In this document: positions 28,409-34,832 of the stretch, in pieces
How positions within the stretch are numbered: the first letter of the stretch is position 1
Layout of the letters: the number at the start of each line of letters is the position of its first letter
Origin: Candidatus Troglogloeales bacterium
Lineage (GTDB): Bacteria > Nitrospirota > Nitrospiria > SBBL01 > SBBA01
Length of the DNA: 38,896 nucleotides
Direction of reading: 5' to 3'
NCBI GenBank assembly: GCA_005239925.1
Contig: SBBA01000010.1
Span: forward strand, 1 to 38,896
The notes under the pieces: model-generated
Told to the model about the DNA's origin: nothing
What the model saw: only the letters and a program-made list of their open reading frames with translations
Databases searched by the model: none
Made by a program: the position numbers and the translations under genes

Positions 28409-28456
28409 TTATTACCGCACACACTAACTAACTTAGTAGGAGTAAGCCTTGGGAGC

Positions 28457-28681
28457 TTAGGCAACTTGAATCTCTAGGGTGGTCGTCAGAATTTCCTTGC
28501 TCATTGATTCTTTAATTTCTTCTTCTGATAAGGTCTCTAAATAAAGTTCAATAGCTTCTTTTACATTTGCCATGACTTCATCTATGGTGTCTCCCTGAGT
28601 CTGGTACCCTTCAAGGTCAGGGGCGTAGGCATAATACCCATACCCATCTTTTTCAATAACGATGCTGACTTTGTATGACAT
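28457..28681 (-). CDS. HicB-like protein, cassette 1
   Basis: 74 residues from ATG 28681 (MSYKVSIVIEKDGYGYYAYA) with a GGAGGG site. It has the partial RNase H-like HicB fold pattern Y-x-PDLEG-x-x-TQGDTIDEVMANVKEAIELYL. No HicA toxin gene is next to it, so it may be a solo HicB or a third member of the relE-relB cassette. By eye 65 of 74 residues are identical to the cassette 2 copy. Confidence 0.88.
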   Translation of the reverse strand: MSYKVSIVIEKDGYGYYAYAPDLEGYQTQGDTIDEVMANVKEAIELYLETLSEEEIKESMSKEILTTTLEIQVA

Positions 28682-28789
28682 CTTAATCCCTCCAACTTTT
28701 ATGCTTCCCTGCAACTATATTTAGCCCTTTAAAATGCTACTCACCCCTCCTTGGCCAAGCGGTTGGGGTGGTTTGAAATTCTATTAATT

Positions 28790-28993
28790 TTAGACAGTAT
28801 TCTTCTTCAATCCCAATTCGGAAGCAACAAGATCAAACGGGCGTCCCCGCTTATTCCGTGGGTCAGACTTAGCCTCTCGGAGCGCAATAAGATCATGATA
28901 GTCCTCCAACTCCTTCTGAAGACGAAGAAAGTCTTTGTACGAGATCACTACGAACTCTTTTTTGCCCTGTTTCTCAATAATTTGAGCTTTCAT
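28790..28993 (-). CDS. RelB/Phd-like antitoxin, cassette 1
   Basis: 67 residues: MKAQIIEKQGKKEFVVISYK, a DFLRLQKELEDYHDL helix, then a flexible tail. Matches Phd/YefM-type antitoxins that bind RelE toxins through the C-terminal part. Starts 3 bases after the relE stop. Only the last residue differs from the cassette 2 copy. Toxin before antitoxin is the less usual order. Confidence 0.85.
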   Translation of the reverse strand: MKAQIIEKQGKKEFVVISYKDFLRLQKELEDYHDLIALREAKSDPRNKRGRPFDLVASELGLKKNTV

Positions 28994-28996
28994 ACC

Positions 28997-29245
28997 TTAC
29001 CTGTAGGCCTCTTTTCTATGACGAATCCGATAGATTATAACAGTATCAGCCGATATTTCAAAAAGGACCCGGTAATCCCCCACGCGAAGACGATACTCAG
29101 GAGTATAATTTGTCAATCTTTTGATATTGCCTTTCAGACCCTGTTCCAATGCAAAAATGGCGTCTGCAATATGCTGTGCTTCGGATTTAGGAATTGAAGA
29201 CAAATCCTTTTCAGCGCGTCGGCGAATCTCAATTTTATAGAACAC
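28997..29245 (-). CDS. RelE/ParE-family toxin, cassette 1
   Basis: 82 residues from GTG 29245. RelE pattern: YKIEIRRRAEKDLSSIP, L-x-G-x-KRLTN, EYRLRVGDYRVLFEI, VIIYRIRHRKEAYR. RelE toxins cut mRNA on ribosomes. It starts 6 bases after the stop of a short ORF made from the ccmF 5' end, with no strong ribosome binding site of its own, so its translation may depend on that leader. By eye 74 of 82 residues match cassette 2. Confidence 0.9.
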   Translation of the reverse strand: MFYKIEIRRRAEKDLSSIPKSEAQHIADAIFALEQGLKGNIKRLTNYTPEYRLRVGDYRVLFEISADTVIIYRIRHRKEAYR

Positions 29246-29251
29246 TGTCTG

Positions 29252-29380
29252 TTACAACCTAAAGTCTACCACGATCCAAACCCCGTTTCGCGTGCCCAAG
29301 CCAACCCACGGGGTCGCCATGTTGACCATAGCGATAACCAATGCGATGATAGCGGCAAAATGTCCAAATTCAAGAACCAA
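29252..29380 (-). pseudogene. ccmF 5'-end fragment 1 (42-codon ORF)
   Basis: From the same TAAGGAG site and TTG start as ccmF, it encodes MVLEFGHFAAIIALVIAMVN and then MATPWVGLGTRNGVW, closely matching CcmF residues 1-35, followed by a divergent IVVDFRL and TAA. The relE start follows 6 bases later. The ribosome binding site (29387-29392) is intact, so it is probably translated as a leader peptide. It is a broken, duplicated start of ccmF. Confidence 0.92.
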
Positions 29381-29461
29381 TGATGTCTCCTTATCTTCTT
29401 TTCTACGCTAAAAATACGGTGGGTGGGGGTTCTACAATCCATTGAGGGAGGCCCACATAGA

Positions 29462-29677
29462 TCAGGCCGTCATTTTGGTCACTTCATATTTAACGGGTAG
29501 CAGTCTTTCCAGGGCAATATGTTTTGAGGCATCGAGAATCTCAATGCCAACAATCCGGTCCCCCTCTCCGATGTCCAGTACAATATCTTCTGCAACACGC
29601 CTGTTTAATAGGTTTTGTTTGGTATCATCCAGGCGAATATAAAGAAGGTCTGTCCTGTCATCGTATAAAATGTTCAT
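29462..29677 (-). CDS. DUF2283-family protein
   Basis: 71 residues from ATG 29677: MNILYDDRTDLLYIRLDD, RVAEDIVLDIGEGDRIVGIEILDAS. This is the DUF2283 pattern (Y-D-x-x-x-D-x-LYI, G-x-IVGIEIL-AS). Such genes often follow DUF4258 genes and are thought to be antitoxin partners. It starts 1 base after the end of the broken DUF4258 gene, whose last codons contain its GAGAGG site. Confidence 0.88.
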   Translation of the reverse strand: MNILYDDRTDLLYIRLDDTKQNLLNRRVAEDIVLDIGEGDRIVGIEILDASKHIALERLLPVKYEVTKMTA

Positions 29678-29678
29678 C

Positions 29679-29959
29679 TTACCTCTCCCATTTTCCATAA
29701 AATACATAGACCGTCACAGTGACTATAAACCCTTCATCGATAGTATAAAATACTTCCACCCTTTTTAGCTCTAATATTGACCTCGTAGGTTTTGTTTGAA
29801 GTCATAGACCTTGGCTTTTCCCTTTCGTTTATACTTGGCAGGAATCATCATGCCCGTCTGAATAACATCCTTAATCTCATCTTGATTAGTTCCTCTCTCC
29901 TCTGCCCTAGCTAATGTGTGTGGATCAATTTGGATATTCATTTGCTTTGCAAATGACAT
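29679..29959 (-). pseudogene. DUF4258-family gene with a frameshift
   Basis: The open frame (IDPHTLARAEERGTNQDEIK, later KAKVYDFKQNLRGQY) stops at TAG near 29771. In the third frame the family C terminus continues as ELKRVEVFYTIDEGFIVTVT and VYVFYGKWER to TAA at 29679-29681. One lost base after TATTA near 29772 explains both halves. The repaired protein would be about 93 residues. DUF4258 proteins are BrnT/RelE-like and usually paired with DUF2283. Confidence 0.85.
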
Positions 29960-29985
29960 ACTCTTGAGGGGTAAGCCTTGGGAAC

Positions 29986-30210
29986 TTAGGCAACTTGAAC
30001 CTCTAAGGTGGTTGTCAGGATTTCCTTGCTCATTGCTTGTTTCATTTCCTCTCCTGATAAGGTCTCTAAATAAAGCTCAATAGCTTCTTTTATGTTTACC
30101 ATGACTTCGTCTATGGTGTCTCCCTGCGTTTGACATCCTTCAAGGTCGGGCGCATAGGCATAATACCCATACGCATCCTTTTCAATAACGATGCTGACTT
30201 TGTATGACAT
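29986..30210 (-). CDS. HicB-like protein, cassette 2
   Basis: 74 residues from ATG 30210 (MSYKVSIVIEKDAYGYYAYA) with a GGAGGAAG site. Same HicB-like pattern as the cassette 1 copy, including TQGDTIDEVM and KEILTTTLE. Differences are scattered substitutions with no frame damage, which suggests both copies remain under selection. No hicA is nearby. Confidence 0.88.
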   Translation of the reverse strand: MSYKVSIVIEKDAYGYYAYAPDLEGCQTQGDTIDEVMVNIKEAIELYLETLSGEEMKQAMSKEILTTTLEVQVA

Positions 30211-30317
30211 CTTCCTTCCTCCAGCTTTTATGCTTCCTTACAGCTATATTTAGTCCTTTTAAGTGCTTCTCACCCTTCCTTGGCTGAGGGGTTGGGATGG
30301 TTTAAATTCTATTAATT

Positions 30318-30521
30318 TTAGGCAGTATTTTTCTTCAATCCCAATTCGGAAGCAACTAGATCAAACGGGCGTCCCCGCTTATTCCGTGGGTCAGACTTAG
30401 CCTCTCGGAGCGCAATGAGATCATGGTAGTCCTCCAATTCCTTCTGAAGACGAAGAAAGTCTTTGTACGAGATCACTACGAACTCTTTTTTGCCCTGTTT
30501 CTCAATAATTTGAGCTTTCAT
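30318..30521 (-). CDS. RelB/Phd-like antitoxin, cassette 2
   Basis: 67 residues, identical to the cassette 1 antitoxin except the last residue (Ala for Val). It begins 3 bases after relE 2. Near-identity of antitoxins with more divergent toxins (8 differences) is notable: either gene conversion or strong constraint on the antitoxin. Cross-neutralisation of both toxins is likely but inferred. Confidence 0.85.
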   Translation of the reverse strand: MKAQIIEKQGKKEFVVISYKDFLRLQKELEDYHDLIALREAKSDPRNKRGRPFDLVASELGLKKNTA

Positions 30522-30524
30522 ACA

Positions 30525-30773
30525 TTACTTGTAAGACTCTTTTCTATGACAAATCCGATAGATTATCACAGTATCAGTCGATATTTCAAAAAGGACCCGG
30601 TAATTCCCTACGCGAAGACGATACTCATGGGTGTAATTTGTCAATTTTTTGATATTTCCTTTCAGACCCTGTTCCAATGCAAAAATGGCGTCTGCAATAT
30701 GCTGTGCTTCGGATTTAGGAATTGAAGACAAATCCTTTTCAGCGCGTCGGCGAATTTCAATTTTATAGAGCAC
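30525..30773 (-). CDS. RelE/ParE-family toxin, cassette 2
   Basis: 82 residues from GTG 30773: YKIEIRRRAEKDLSSIP, then EYRLRVGNYRVLFEI and VIIYRICHRKESYK. Eight substitutions relative to cassette 1 (by eye), including an Arg-to-Cys change in the C-terminal YRI-RHRK motif, which is near residues that matter for activity in RelE toxins, so activity may differ. It follows a shorter ccmF fragment. Confidence 0.88.
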   Translation of the reverse strand: MLYKIEIRRRAEKDLSSIPKSEAQHIADAIFALEQGLKGNIKKLTNYTHEYRLRVGNYRVLFEISTDTVIIYRICHRKESYK

Positions 30774-30779
30774 TGTTTG

Positions 30780-30834
30780 TTACAGCCTAAAGTCTACCGC
30801 AATCCAAACCCCACTTTGTGTTCCCAAACGAACC
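30780..30834 (-). pseudogene. ccmF 5'-end fragment 2 (shorter)
   Basis: Reads LGTQSGVWIAVDFRL then TAA at 30780-30782, matching the last 15 residues of fragment 1 (LGTRNGVWIVVDFRL) and CcmF residues 28-35. Upstream sequence loses similarity near 30834, so no ribosome binding site or start survives. It sits in the same place relative to relE as fragment 1. Confidence 0.88.
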
Positions 30835-30893
30835 CTTTTATAAAACCATGTTATATGATGTGGTTGAAAGTAGGCAAGAAAAGAGGCATCCCT

Positions 30894-32306
30894 TTACTTT
30901 TGCCATTTTTGAAGGGCAGTCTCCTCAAAAAACCGGACGAACATTTTTATTCCCCCTTCGGCTTGTCGCCAATCGAAATTCTCGTTGGGCGCATGATAGC
31001 CATGTTCCGGCAGACTTAAACCCAGAAAGGTGACAGGGACAGGCGCTCCATTTACTTTCAGATATTTTTGCAGGGTGGGTAAGGCGCCAATCGAGCCGCC
31101 TTCACGTATCCGCACGGGCATACGGCCAAACCCCGCTTGCATCGCCTTCTCTGCCATCTCCATCAAGGGACCAGAGGTTACGCCTTTAAAGGGAGAAAGC
31201 GTGGCGTTTTTTTTGACCGTAATATCTGTATTAATTGATTTGAGGTGTTTTTTTAAAAGATGAAAGATTTCATTCGGGTCTTGGTCGGGAACCAGACGCA
31301 TACTGATTTTGGCCTCGGCTGTCTGGGGCACAATGGTCTTAACACCTGCGCTCATGTGGCCTCCAACGATACCGTGCATTTCAAATGTCGGTTCGGCCCA
31401 GATACGCCGCATCAGATCAAGACGGTCGCGGCTTCGCATAGAGTGGAACTTGTGATCCCGCTTAAATCGGGACACCGAAAAGCCGCATTGCTCAAAGTCC
31501 GCCAGTTCTTTTTTAGTAGGGGGCTTTGCCTTTTTATAAAATCCGGGAATTAAGACCTCTCCGGTACGTGGGTTATGCAGGCGACAAACCGCGTCACATA
31601 GCTCACCAATGGCGTTTCGGGCTACGCCGCCTGTGAGACCGGAATGGCGATCTTCCTGGCCGGTTTTAAGGCGTAAGATAACACACAAAAGACCCCGAAG
31701 CCCTGTTGAAATAACCGGCTGCCGCGCCGATATCCATATGGTGTCGGAGACGACAATGCCATCGGTTTTTAAATCCGATTTTTTTGTTTTAACAAACGAT
31801 TCAAAGTTTCGGCTCCCAACCTCTTCTTCCATCTCCCAAATAAACCGGATATTCAGGGGGATTTTCTCTTGCGCCGCGAAAGAAGCGGCAAGGAACGCAG
31901 TGAGCGCAGGGCCTTTATCGTCGGTCGCGCCTCGTCCAAAATAACGATCCTTATCAATACGCAGGGTAAAAGGGTCCGAAGTCCATGACGATTCCGTGGC
32001 CGGTTGCACATCCAAATGGTTATAGACGGTAATGGTTGGATTATTTGGACTGGTATGGAAAAGGCCCACCACAACGGGGTTGCCATTGGTGGGAACAATT
32101 TTCGCCGTGCCTCCAGAAGTTTGAAAGAGGTTTTGGGCGTATTCCGCCATTTGGGTAAAGACGGACGGGTAAGGGGGATCAGCGCTCACCGTGGGAATCG
32201 CAACCATCTTGGAGAGGCCTGTGACAAAACGCTCCTTGTTGTCCTCGATAAAGCGGTTTAAACGGATGGAATCTTGTCCCTGTAGTGGAGGAGCTATCGA
32301 TGGCAT
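30894..32306 (-). CDS. M20-family metallopeptidase (dipeptidase-like)
   Basis: 470 residues. Zinc/catalytic motifs in order: NHLDVQP with His97 and Asp99; GRGATDDKGP with bridging Asp129; EMEEEVGS with catalytic Glu161 and zinc Glu162; VVSD with Asp188; C-terminal LPEHGYHAPNE with the last His. No signal peptide, so cytoplasmic. The family hydrolyses di/tripeptides or N-acyl amino acids; the exact substrate is unknown. Five bases downstream of the Rieske gene. Confidence 0.93.
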   Translation of the reverse strand: MPSIAPPLQGQDSIRLNRFIEDNKERFVTGLSKMVAIPTVSADPPYPSVFTQMAEYAQNLFQTSGGTAKIVPTNGNPVVVGLFHTSPNNPTITVYNHLDVQPATESSWTSDPFTLRIDKDRYFGRGATDDKGPALTAFLAASFAAQEKIPLNIRFIWEMEEEVGSRNFESFVKTKKSDLKTDGIVVSDTIWISARQPVISTGLRGLLCVILRLKTGQEDRHSGLTGGVARNAIGELCDAVCRLHNPRTGEVLIPGFYKKAKPPTKKELADFEQCGFSVSRFKRDHKFHSMRSRDRLDLMRRIWAEPTFEMHGIVGGHMSAGVKTIVPQTAEAKISMRLVPDQDPNEIFHLLKKHLKSINTDITVKKNATLSPFKGVTSGPLMEMAEKAMQAGFGRMPVRIREGGSIGALPTLQKYLKVNGAPVPVTFLGLSLPEHGYHAPNENFDWRQAEGGIKMFVRFFEETALQKWQK

Positions 32307-32311
32307 CGGCG

Positions 32312-32620
32312 TTATGGAATCTCGATATGAATATCCGAACCTTCTATCACAACCCTATATGTTTCCACGCCTCTGGGCGCGGGTGGCCCGTCGGCTTCGC
32401 CCGTTTTGATATTGAAGTTGGCCATGTGCCAGGGGCAAGTAACAATATCACCATTAATTTCACCTTCCGAAAGCGGGCCGCCGCGATGCGTACAGGTATC
32501 GCTAATGGCATAAAACGTGCCGTTTAAATTAAATACGGCAATCTTCTTTCCATTCAGATCAACCTGCTTTGCCGTTCCGGGTGCAATCTCTTTTGTTTCC
32601 GCTACTTTTATACTTGCCAT
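32312..32620 (-). CDS. Rieske [2Fe-2S] ferredoxin
   Basis: 102 residues. Cluster ligands C43 and H45 in CTHRG and C62 and H65 in CPWH. No membrane segment, so it is a soluble ferredoxin of the NirD/BphF type that passes electrons to an oxygenase or reductase. No partner enzyme is visible here. ATG 32620 follows an AAAGGAG site. Probably co-transcribed with the peptidase gene. Confidence 0.95.
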   Translation of the reverse strand: MASIKVAETKEIAPGTAKQVDLNGKKIAVFNLNGTFYAISDTCTHRGGPLSEGEINGDIVTCPWHMANFNIKTGEADGPPAPRGVETYRVVIEGSDIHIEIP

Positions 32621-32663
32621 AGAATAAACTCCTTTCTTGTGCTTACCCTGTTCTCCGGCTCAT

Positions 32664-32902
32664 TCAACCCCTACCTGAACAAAGTTCTCATGCAACCCAA
32701 AGGCTATGCGCTGCGTATTTGAGTACCACATCAACCTGCTCACGCGCAACACCATCCCTCTCTCTGGTGCTGTCGCCAAGGCCAAAACCTGCCTTTCAAA
32801 CTCACCGACGGACCCCGAACCTCAACCGGGAAACCGCCCATCGTAGTCATTTAAAATCTCGTTGATCTCAGCCTCGATGGCGGGATGGTACTCCCCCCTC
32901 AT
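32664..32902 (-). pseudogene. Degenerate ParE/RelE-type toxin
   Basis: From ATG 32902: MRGEYHPAIEAEINEILNDY, DGRFPG, stop TGA at 32822-32824, then in the same frame GSGSVGEFERQVLALATAPER. This is the start and middle of a ParE toxin (family: hydrophobic-x-HPxAExE, EFExxVxxLxxxPER). The rest to 32664 no longer resembles the family. Its ATG overlaps the preceding antidote stop by ATGA. An in-frame nonsense codon and a lost C terminus mean it is dead. Confidence 0.82.
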
Positions 32903-33120
32903 CGGCGAAGCCTTGTCATCAACTACTCATGGGTTAACGAGCGCCCCCCCTGTTTCCCACTGACGATCTCGCCTTATTGCAACGGCCTCGGCATCATTGT
33001 CACCACAGGAATCTCGAATAAGTCCACTCAGCTCTCCCACAATAACTCCGCCAAGATCGCTTGTTCCTGCTGTGGTGGTAGACGCAGGGCCTTGGTTGCA
33101 ATTTGATCAATACGTACAGA
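32899..33120 (-). pseudogene. Degenerate addiction-module antidote (TIGR02574-like)
   Basis: Frame 1 from 33120: SVRIDQIATKALRLPPQQEQ then AILAELLWES and a stop at 33028. A one-base shift continues as LSGLIRDSCGDNDAEAVAIR, RDRQWETGG, and a further shift gives RSLTHE, TAG, LMTRLRR, TGA. These are the start, middle and end of the small antidote family that precedes ParE toxins. The start codon is gone (ACA in its place). Two frameshifts and one nonsense codon make it inactive. Confidence 0.82.
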
Positions 33121-33195
33121 TGTATTATAGTCCCTCAGACTTCCTAAAGGAAGAGGCCACCCATTTCCTCATCAGAAATCTGCCCGAACGCAACA
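33121..33195. other. Flank of the decayed TA pair
   Basis: No gene seen in these bases. With the two pseudogenes and 32621-32663, they make up the roughly 620-base stretch without an intact gene between the Rieske gene and the next + strand gene. Confidence 0.5.
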
Positions 33196-33225
33196 CAGAC
33201 AATATCAGGTTATGTTTGCTATAAT
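33196..33225 (+). promoter_or_regulatory. Likely promoter of the 33242 gene
   Basis: Perfect -10 TATAAT (33220-33225), 18-base spacer, -35-like CAGACA (33196-33201). The -10 overlaps an upstream in-frame ATG (33212), arguing that the true start is ATG 33242 or later. Confidence 0.6.
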
Positions 33226-33241
33226 ACGGCCACATATCTAT

Positions 33242-33676
33242 ATGTCAGGTTCATTTGTAGAAAAAAAGTGGCAAACCAATATGGGCAAGGTGGCCTTTGC
33301 AAAGGGGTTTCCGGGCCGTCTGACTACATGGGAATCAGCAATCGGAAAAGCCATCGAGAAGGTCATCTCTTTTGAGAAAGGCCGGATCGGAATGGTGGTT
33401 TTCTCGGATGGGACGTTTATTACGATTCCATCACCAGACCCCCAACCGGCCGATTTAATCCGACTGCTGCTTTTGGCTAAACCTGATCTGGTGCAATTTT
33501 GGAAAGAGGCGTTTGATGATCTGGATCAATGGATTGCAATGGATCGTGAGATGCAGCGAAAGGCGCGACTGCAAAATATTATCGGGGCCATCGAAAATAA
33601 TATGCCCCACATCCCGGAATTAAAAGAGGCGTTAGAGGGGGTACTAAGAAAGTTTCCAGAAAACAGTACCCCATAG
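33242..33676 (+). CDS. Hypothetical protein
   Basis: 144 residues from ATG 33242 (MSGSFVEKKWQTNMGKVAFA). It contains KGRIGMVVFSDGTFITIPSP near the middle and a helical, charged C-terminal half (LIRLLLLAKPDLVQFWKEAF, PELKEALEGVL). No signal or membrane helix. I do not recognise the family. Three in-frame ATGs (33212, 33242, 33281) are possible and none has a good ribosome binding site. It faces the ccm operon convergently. Confidence 0.65.
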   Translation: MSGSFVEKKWQTNMGKVAFAKGFPGRLTTWESAIGKAIEKVISFEKGRIGMVVFSDGTFITIPSPDPQPADLIRLLLLAKPDLVQFWKEAFDDLDQWIAMDREMQRKARLQNIIGAIENNMPHIPELKEALEGVLRKFPENSTP

Positions 33677-33690
33677 AAGCATCTTTAAAA

Positions 33691-33728
33691 GTCACTGGAT
33701 TCCGGCTTAAACATTGCCGGAATGACGG
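33691..33728. repeat. Repeat R2, half copy
   Basis: CTGGATTCCGG followed by TTAAACATTGCCGGAATGAC, the right half of R2, 15 bases after the stop of the hypothetical gene and before convergent ccmE. Confidence 0.75.
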
Positions 33729-33783
33729 CAACGTGATGTTTAAATGGTGAGACCTAATTCTATACCAAGCACACCACCCCTCC

Positions 33784-34236
33784 CTACTGCACTTGTAACG
33801 TCTTGAGAAGGTCTTTTTTCGGTAGGACGACACCTGCTTCCTTCATTTCGATGGGCATATAATCCTCCGAGTGCTTTGCCATAATCATCTTGGAATGGAA
33901 TGTTCGATCGGCATCCCAGAACCCCTCTACCACTGCGCCCTGGCCCTCTTTGAATAAATCCGGGGGAATCCCTTCGTAATCTACCAGAATGGTTTCCTTG
34001 CCGTCAGTCAGCGAAAAGCGCATCTGAAGGGTATTGGGCGTCATCTTGACGCTTTCTGCCACAACCATTCCGGCGACTCGAATCTTTTTCTTGTGATAAT
34101 CCGGGGATAATACCACCACCTCGGAAGGTGTAAAAAAATAGACAAGATTCTCGCCAAATTTACCAAAGATCAAATAACCAATCCCCAGCAAAATCACCAC
34201 AACACTAATAAAAATTCCACTCCTTTTTTTATTCAT
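33784..34236 (-). CDS. ccmE: Cytochrome c maturation heme chaperone CcmE
   Basis: 150 residues. N-terminal membrane anchor (about 8-25), then the OB-fold: FFTPSEVV, KKIRVAGMVV, RFSLTDGKETILVDYEGI, DLFKEGQGAVVEG. The heme-binding motif is AKHSEDYMP with His122 and Tyr126, as in standard CcmE. It takes heme from CcmC and hands it to CcmF in the periplasm. A GGAG site precedes the ATG. Preceded by a CcmE-like paralogue. Confidence 0.95.
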   Translation of the reverse strand: MNKKRSGIFISVVVILLGIGYLIFGKFGENLVYFFTPSEVVVLSPDYHKKKIRVAGMVVAESVKMTPNTLQMRFSLTDGKETILVDYEGIPPDLFKEGQGAVVEGFWDADRTFHSKMIMAKHSEDYMPIEMKEAGVVLPKKDLLKTLQVQ

Positions 34237-34260
34237 TATTGCCTTAATGCTCCTTTAAAT

Positions 34261-34302
34261 CCATCCCCCCTGCCTCCTCTTGAGGGAAAGAGAGAAGGGG
34301 GC
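34261..34302. repeat. Repeat R3, diverged copy
   Basis: CATCCCCCCTGCCTCC...TTGAGGGAAAGAGAGAAGGGGG, similar to 18703-18748, in the gap between ccmE and the CcmE-like gene. Confidence 0.55.
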
Positions 34303-34304
34303 CG

Positions 34305-34832
34305 TTATTCTCCTTCACGGAGAACCGGTTGATAACCCCTTTCGTCCTTAATCTGGAGCGAAGTAATAATCATGCTCCGTTCCATAAAAAATAAAAACAG
34401 CCCCAACGGAATCAACGTGAGAAGATAGGCCGCCGTAACAAAATGAAAGTTCGGAACCAGCGAGAATTTTTGGGCCGATAATTCCATCTTGCCGGTATCC
34501 CATATTCCATGAATGACCAGCACCTTCATCTCACGCAGGTTCTCATAAGGCTTTCCCTGATGGCGCACGACAATAGAGGTCTCCCCTCCAGACGCACTGG
34601 AAATCTCAAACGTTGCCCCCTCTGCATTGGCCTGTAACGTTCCCGCCTTTACCCGTCCCAACACCCGAATCACCCCCTCCGGCCGTGCTATCATGAGCTG
34701 CTCCGGCGTCATGGCATACACCTCTTTGTAATAACGAACAACGGCCAGTCCAATTATGATACAAAGCAGGAGTAGGATCACACCCCATCGGATATTGATT
34801 TTCTTGAGGGACGCTCGTTCGCCTAGCTTCAT
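34305..34832 (-). CDS. CcmE-like OB-fold protein with CcmD-like C-terminal helix
   Basis: 175 residues. Membrane helix 14-33; an OB-fold-like region 52-126 with the CcmE pattern (VIRVLGRVKAGTL, TSIVVRHQGK, EMKVLVIHGIWDTGKM) but no HxxxY heme site; a second membrane helix 131-150 (FVTAAYLLTLIPLGLFLFFM), which with its short basic/charged tail resembles CcmD. It overlaps ccmC by ATGA, exactly where ccmD normally lies. It may replace CcmD in the CcmABCD complex that releases holo-CcmE. The fusion reading is inference. Confidence 0.8.
   Translation of the reverse strand: MKLGERASLKKINIRWGVILLLLCIIIGLAVVRYYKEVYAMTPEQLMIARPEGVIRVLGRVKAGTLQANAEGATFEISSASGGETSIVVRHQGKPYENLREMKVLVIHGIWDTGKMELSAQKFSLVPNFHFVTAAYLLTLIPLGLFLFFMERSMIITSLQIKDERGYQPVLREGE

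Larger units (their letters stand above)
28441..30834 (-). repeat. Direct duplication of the relE-relB-hicB cassette
   Basis: Segment 28441-29300 (hicB tail flank AGTAAGCCTTGGGA, hicB, relB, relE, ccmF fragment) is repeated at about 29969-30834 with the same order, spacing and intergenic hairpin. The DUF4258/DUF2283 pair and the rest of ccmF fragment 1 lie between the copies. Confidence 0.9.

Noticed and set aside
28443-30834. CRISPR or other regular repeat array
   Set aside because: The repeats are two copies of coding cassettes, not short regularly spaced units; no CRISPR array was seen anywhere in the window.
26968-33120. Prophage or integrative element
   Set aside because: No integrase, transposase, structural phage gene or clear attachment pair is present; the region looks like stepwise gain of small modules.
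32885-33224. Plus-strand ORFs of 73-75 codons
   Set aside because: They are antisense to the decayed antidote/ParE pair, lack ribosome binding sites and show no family features.
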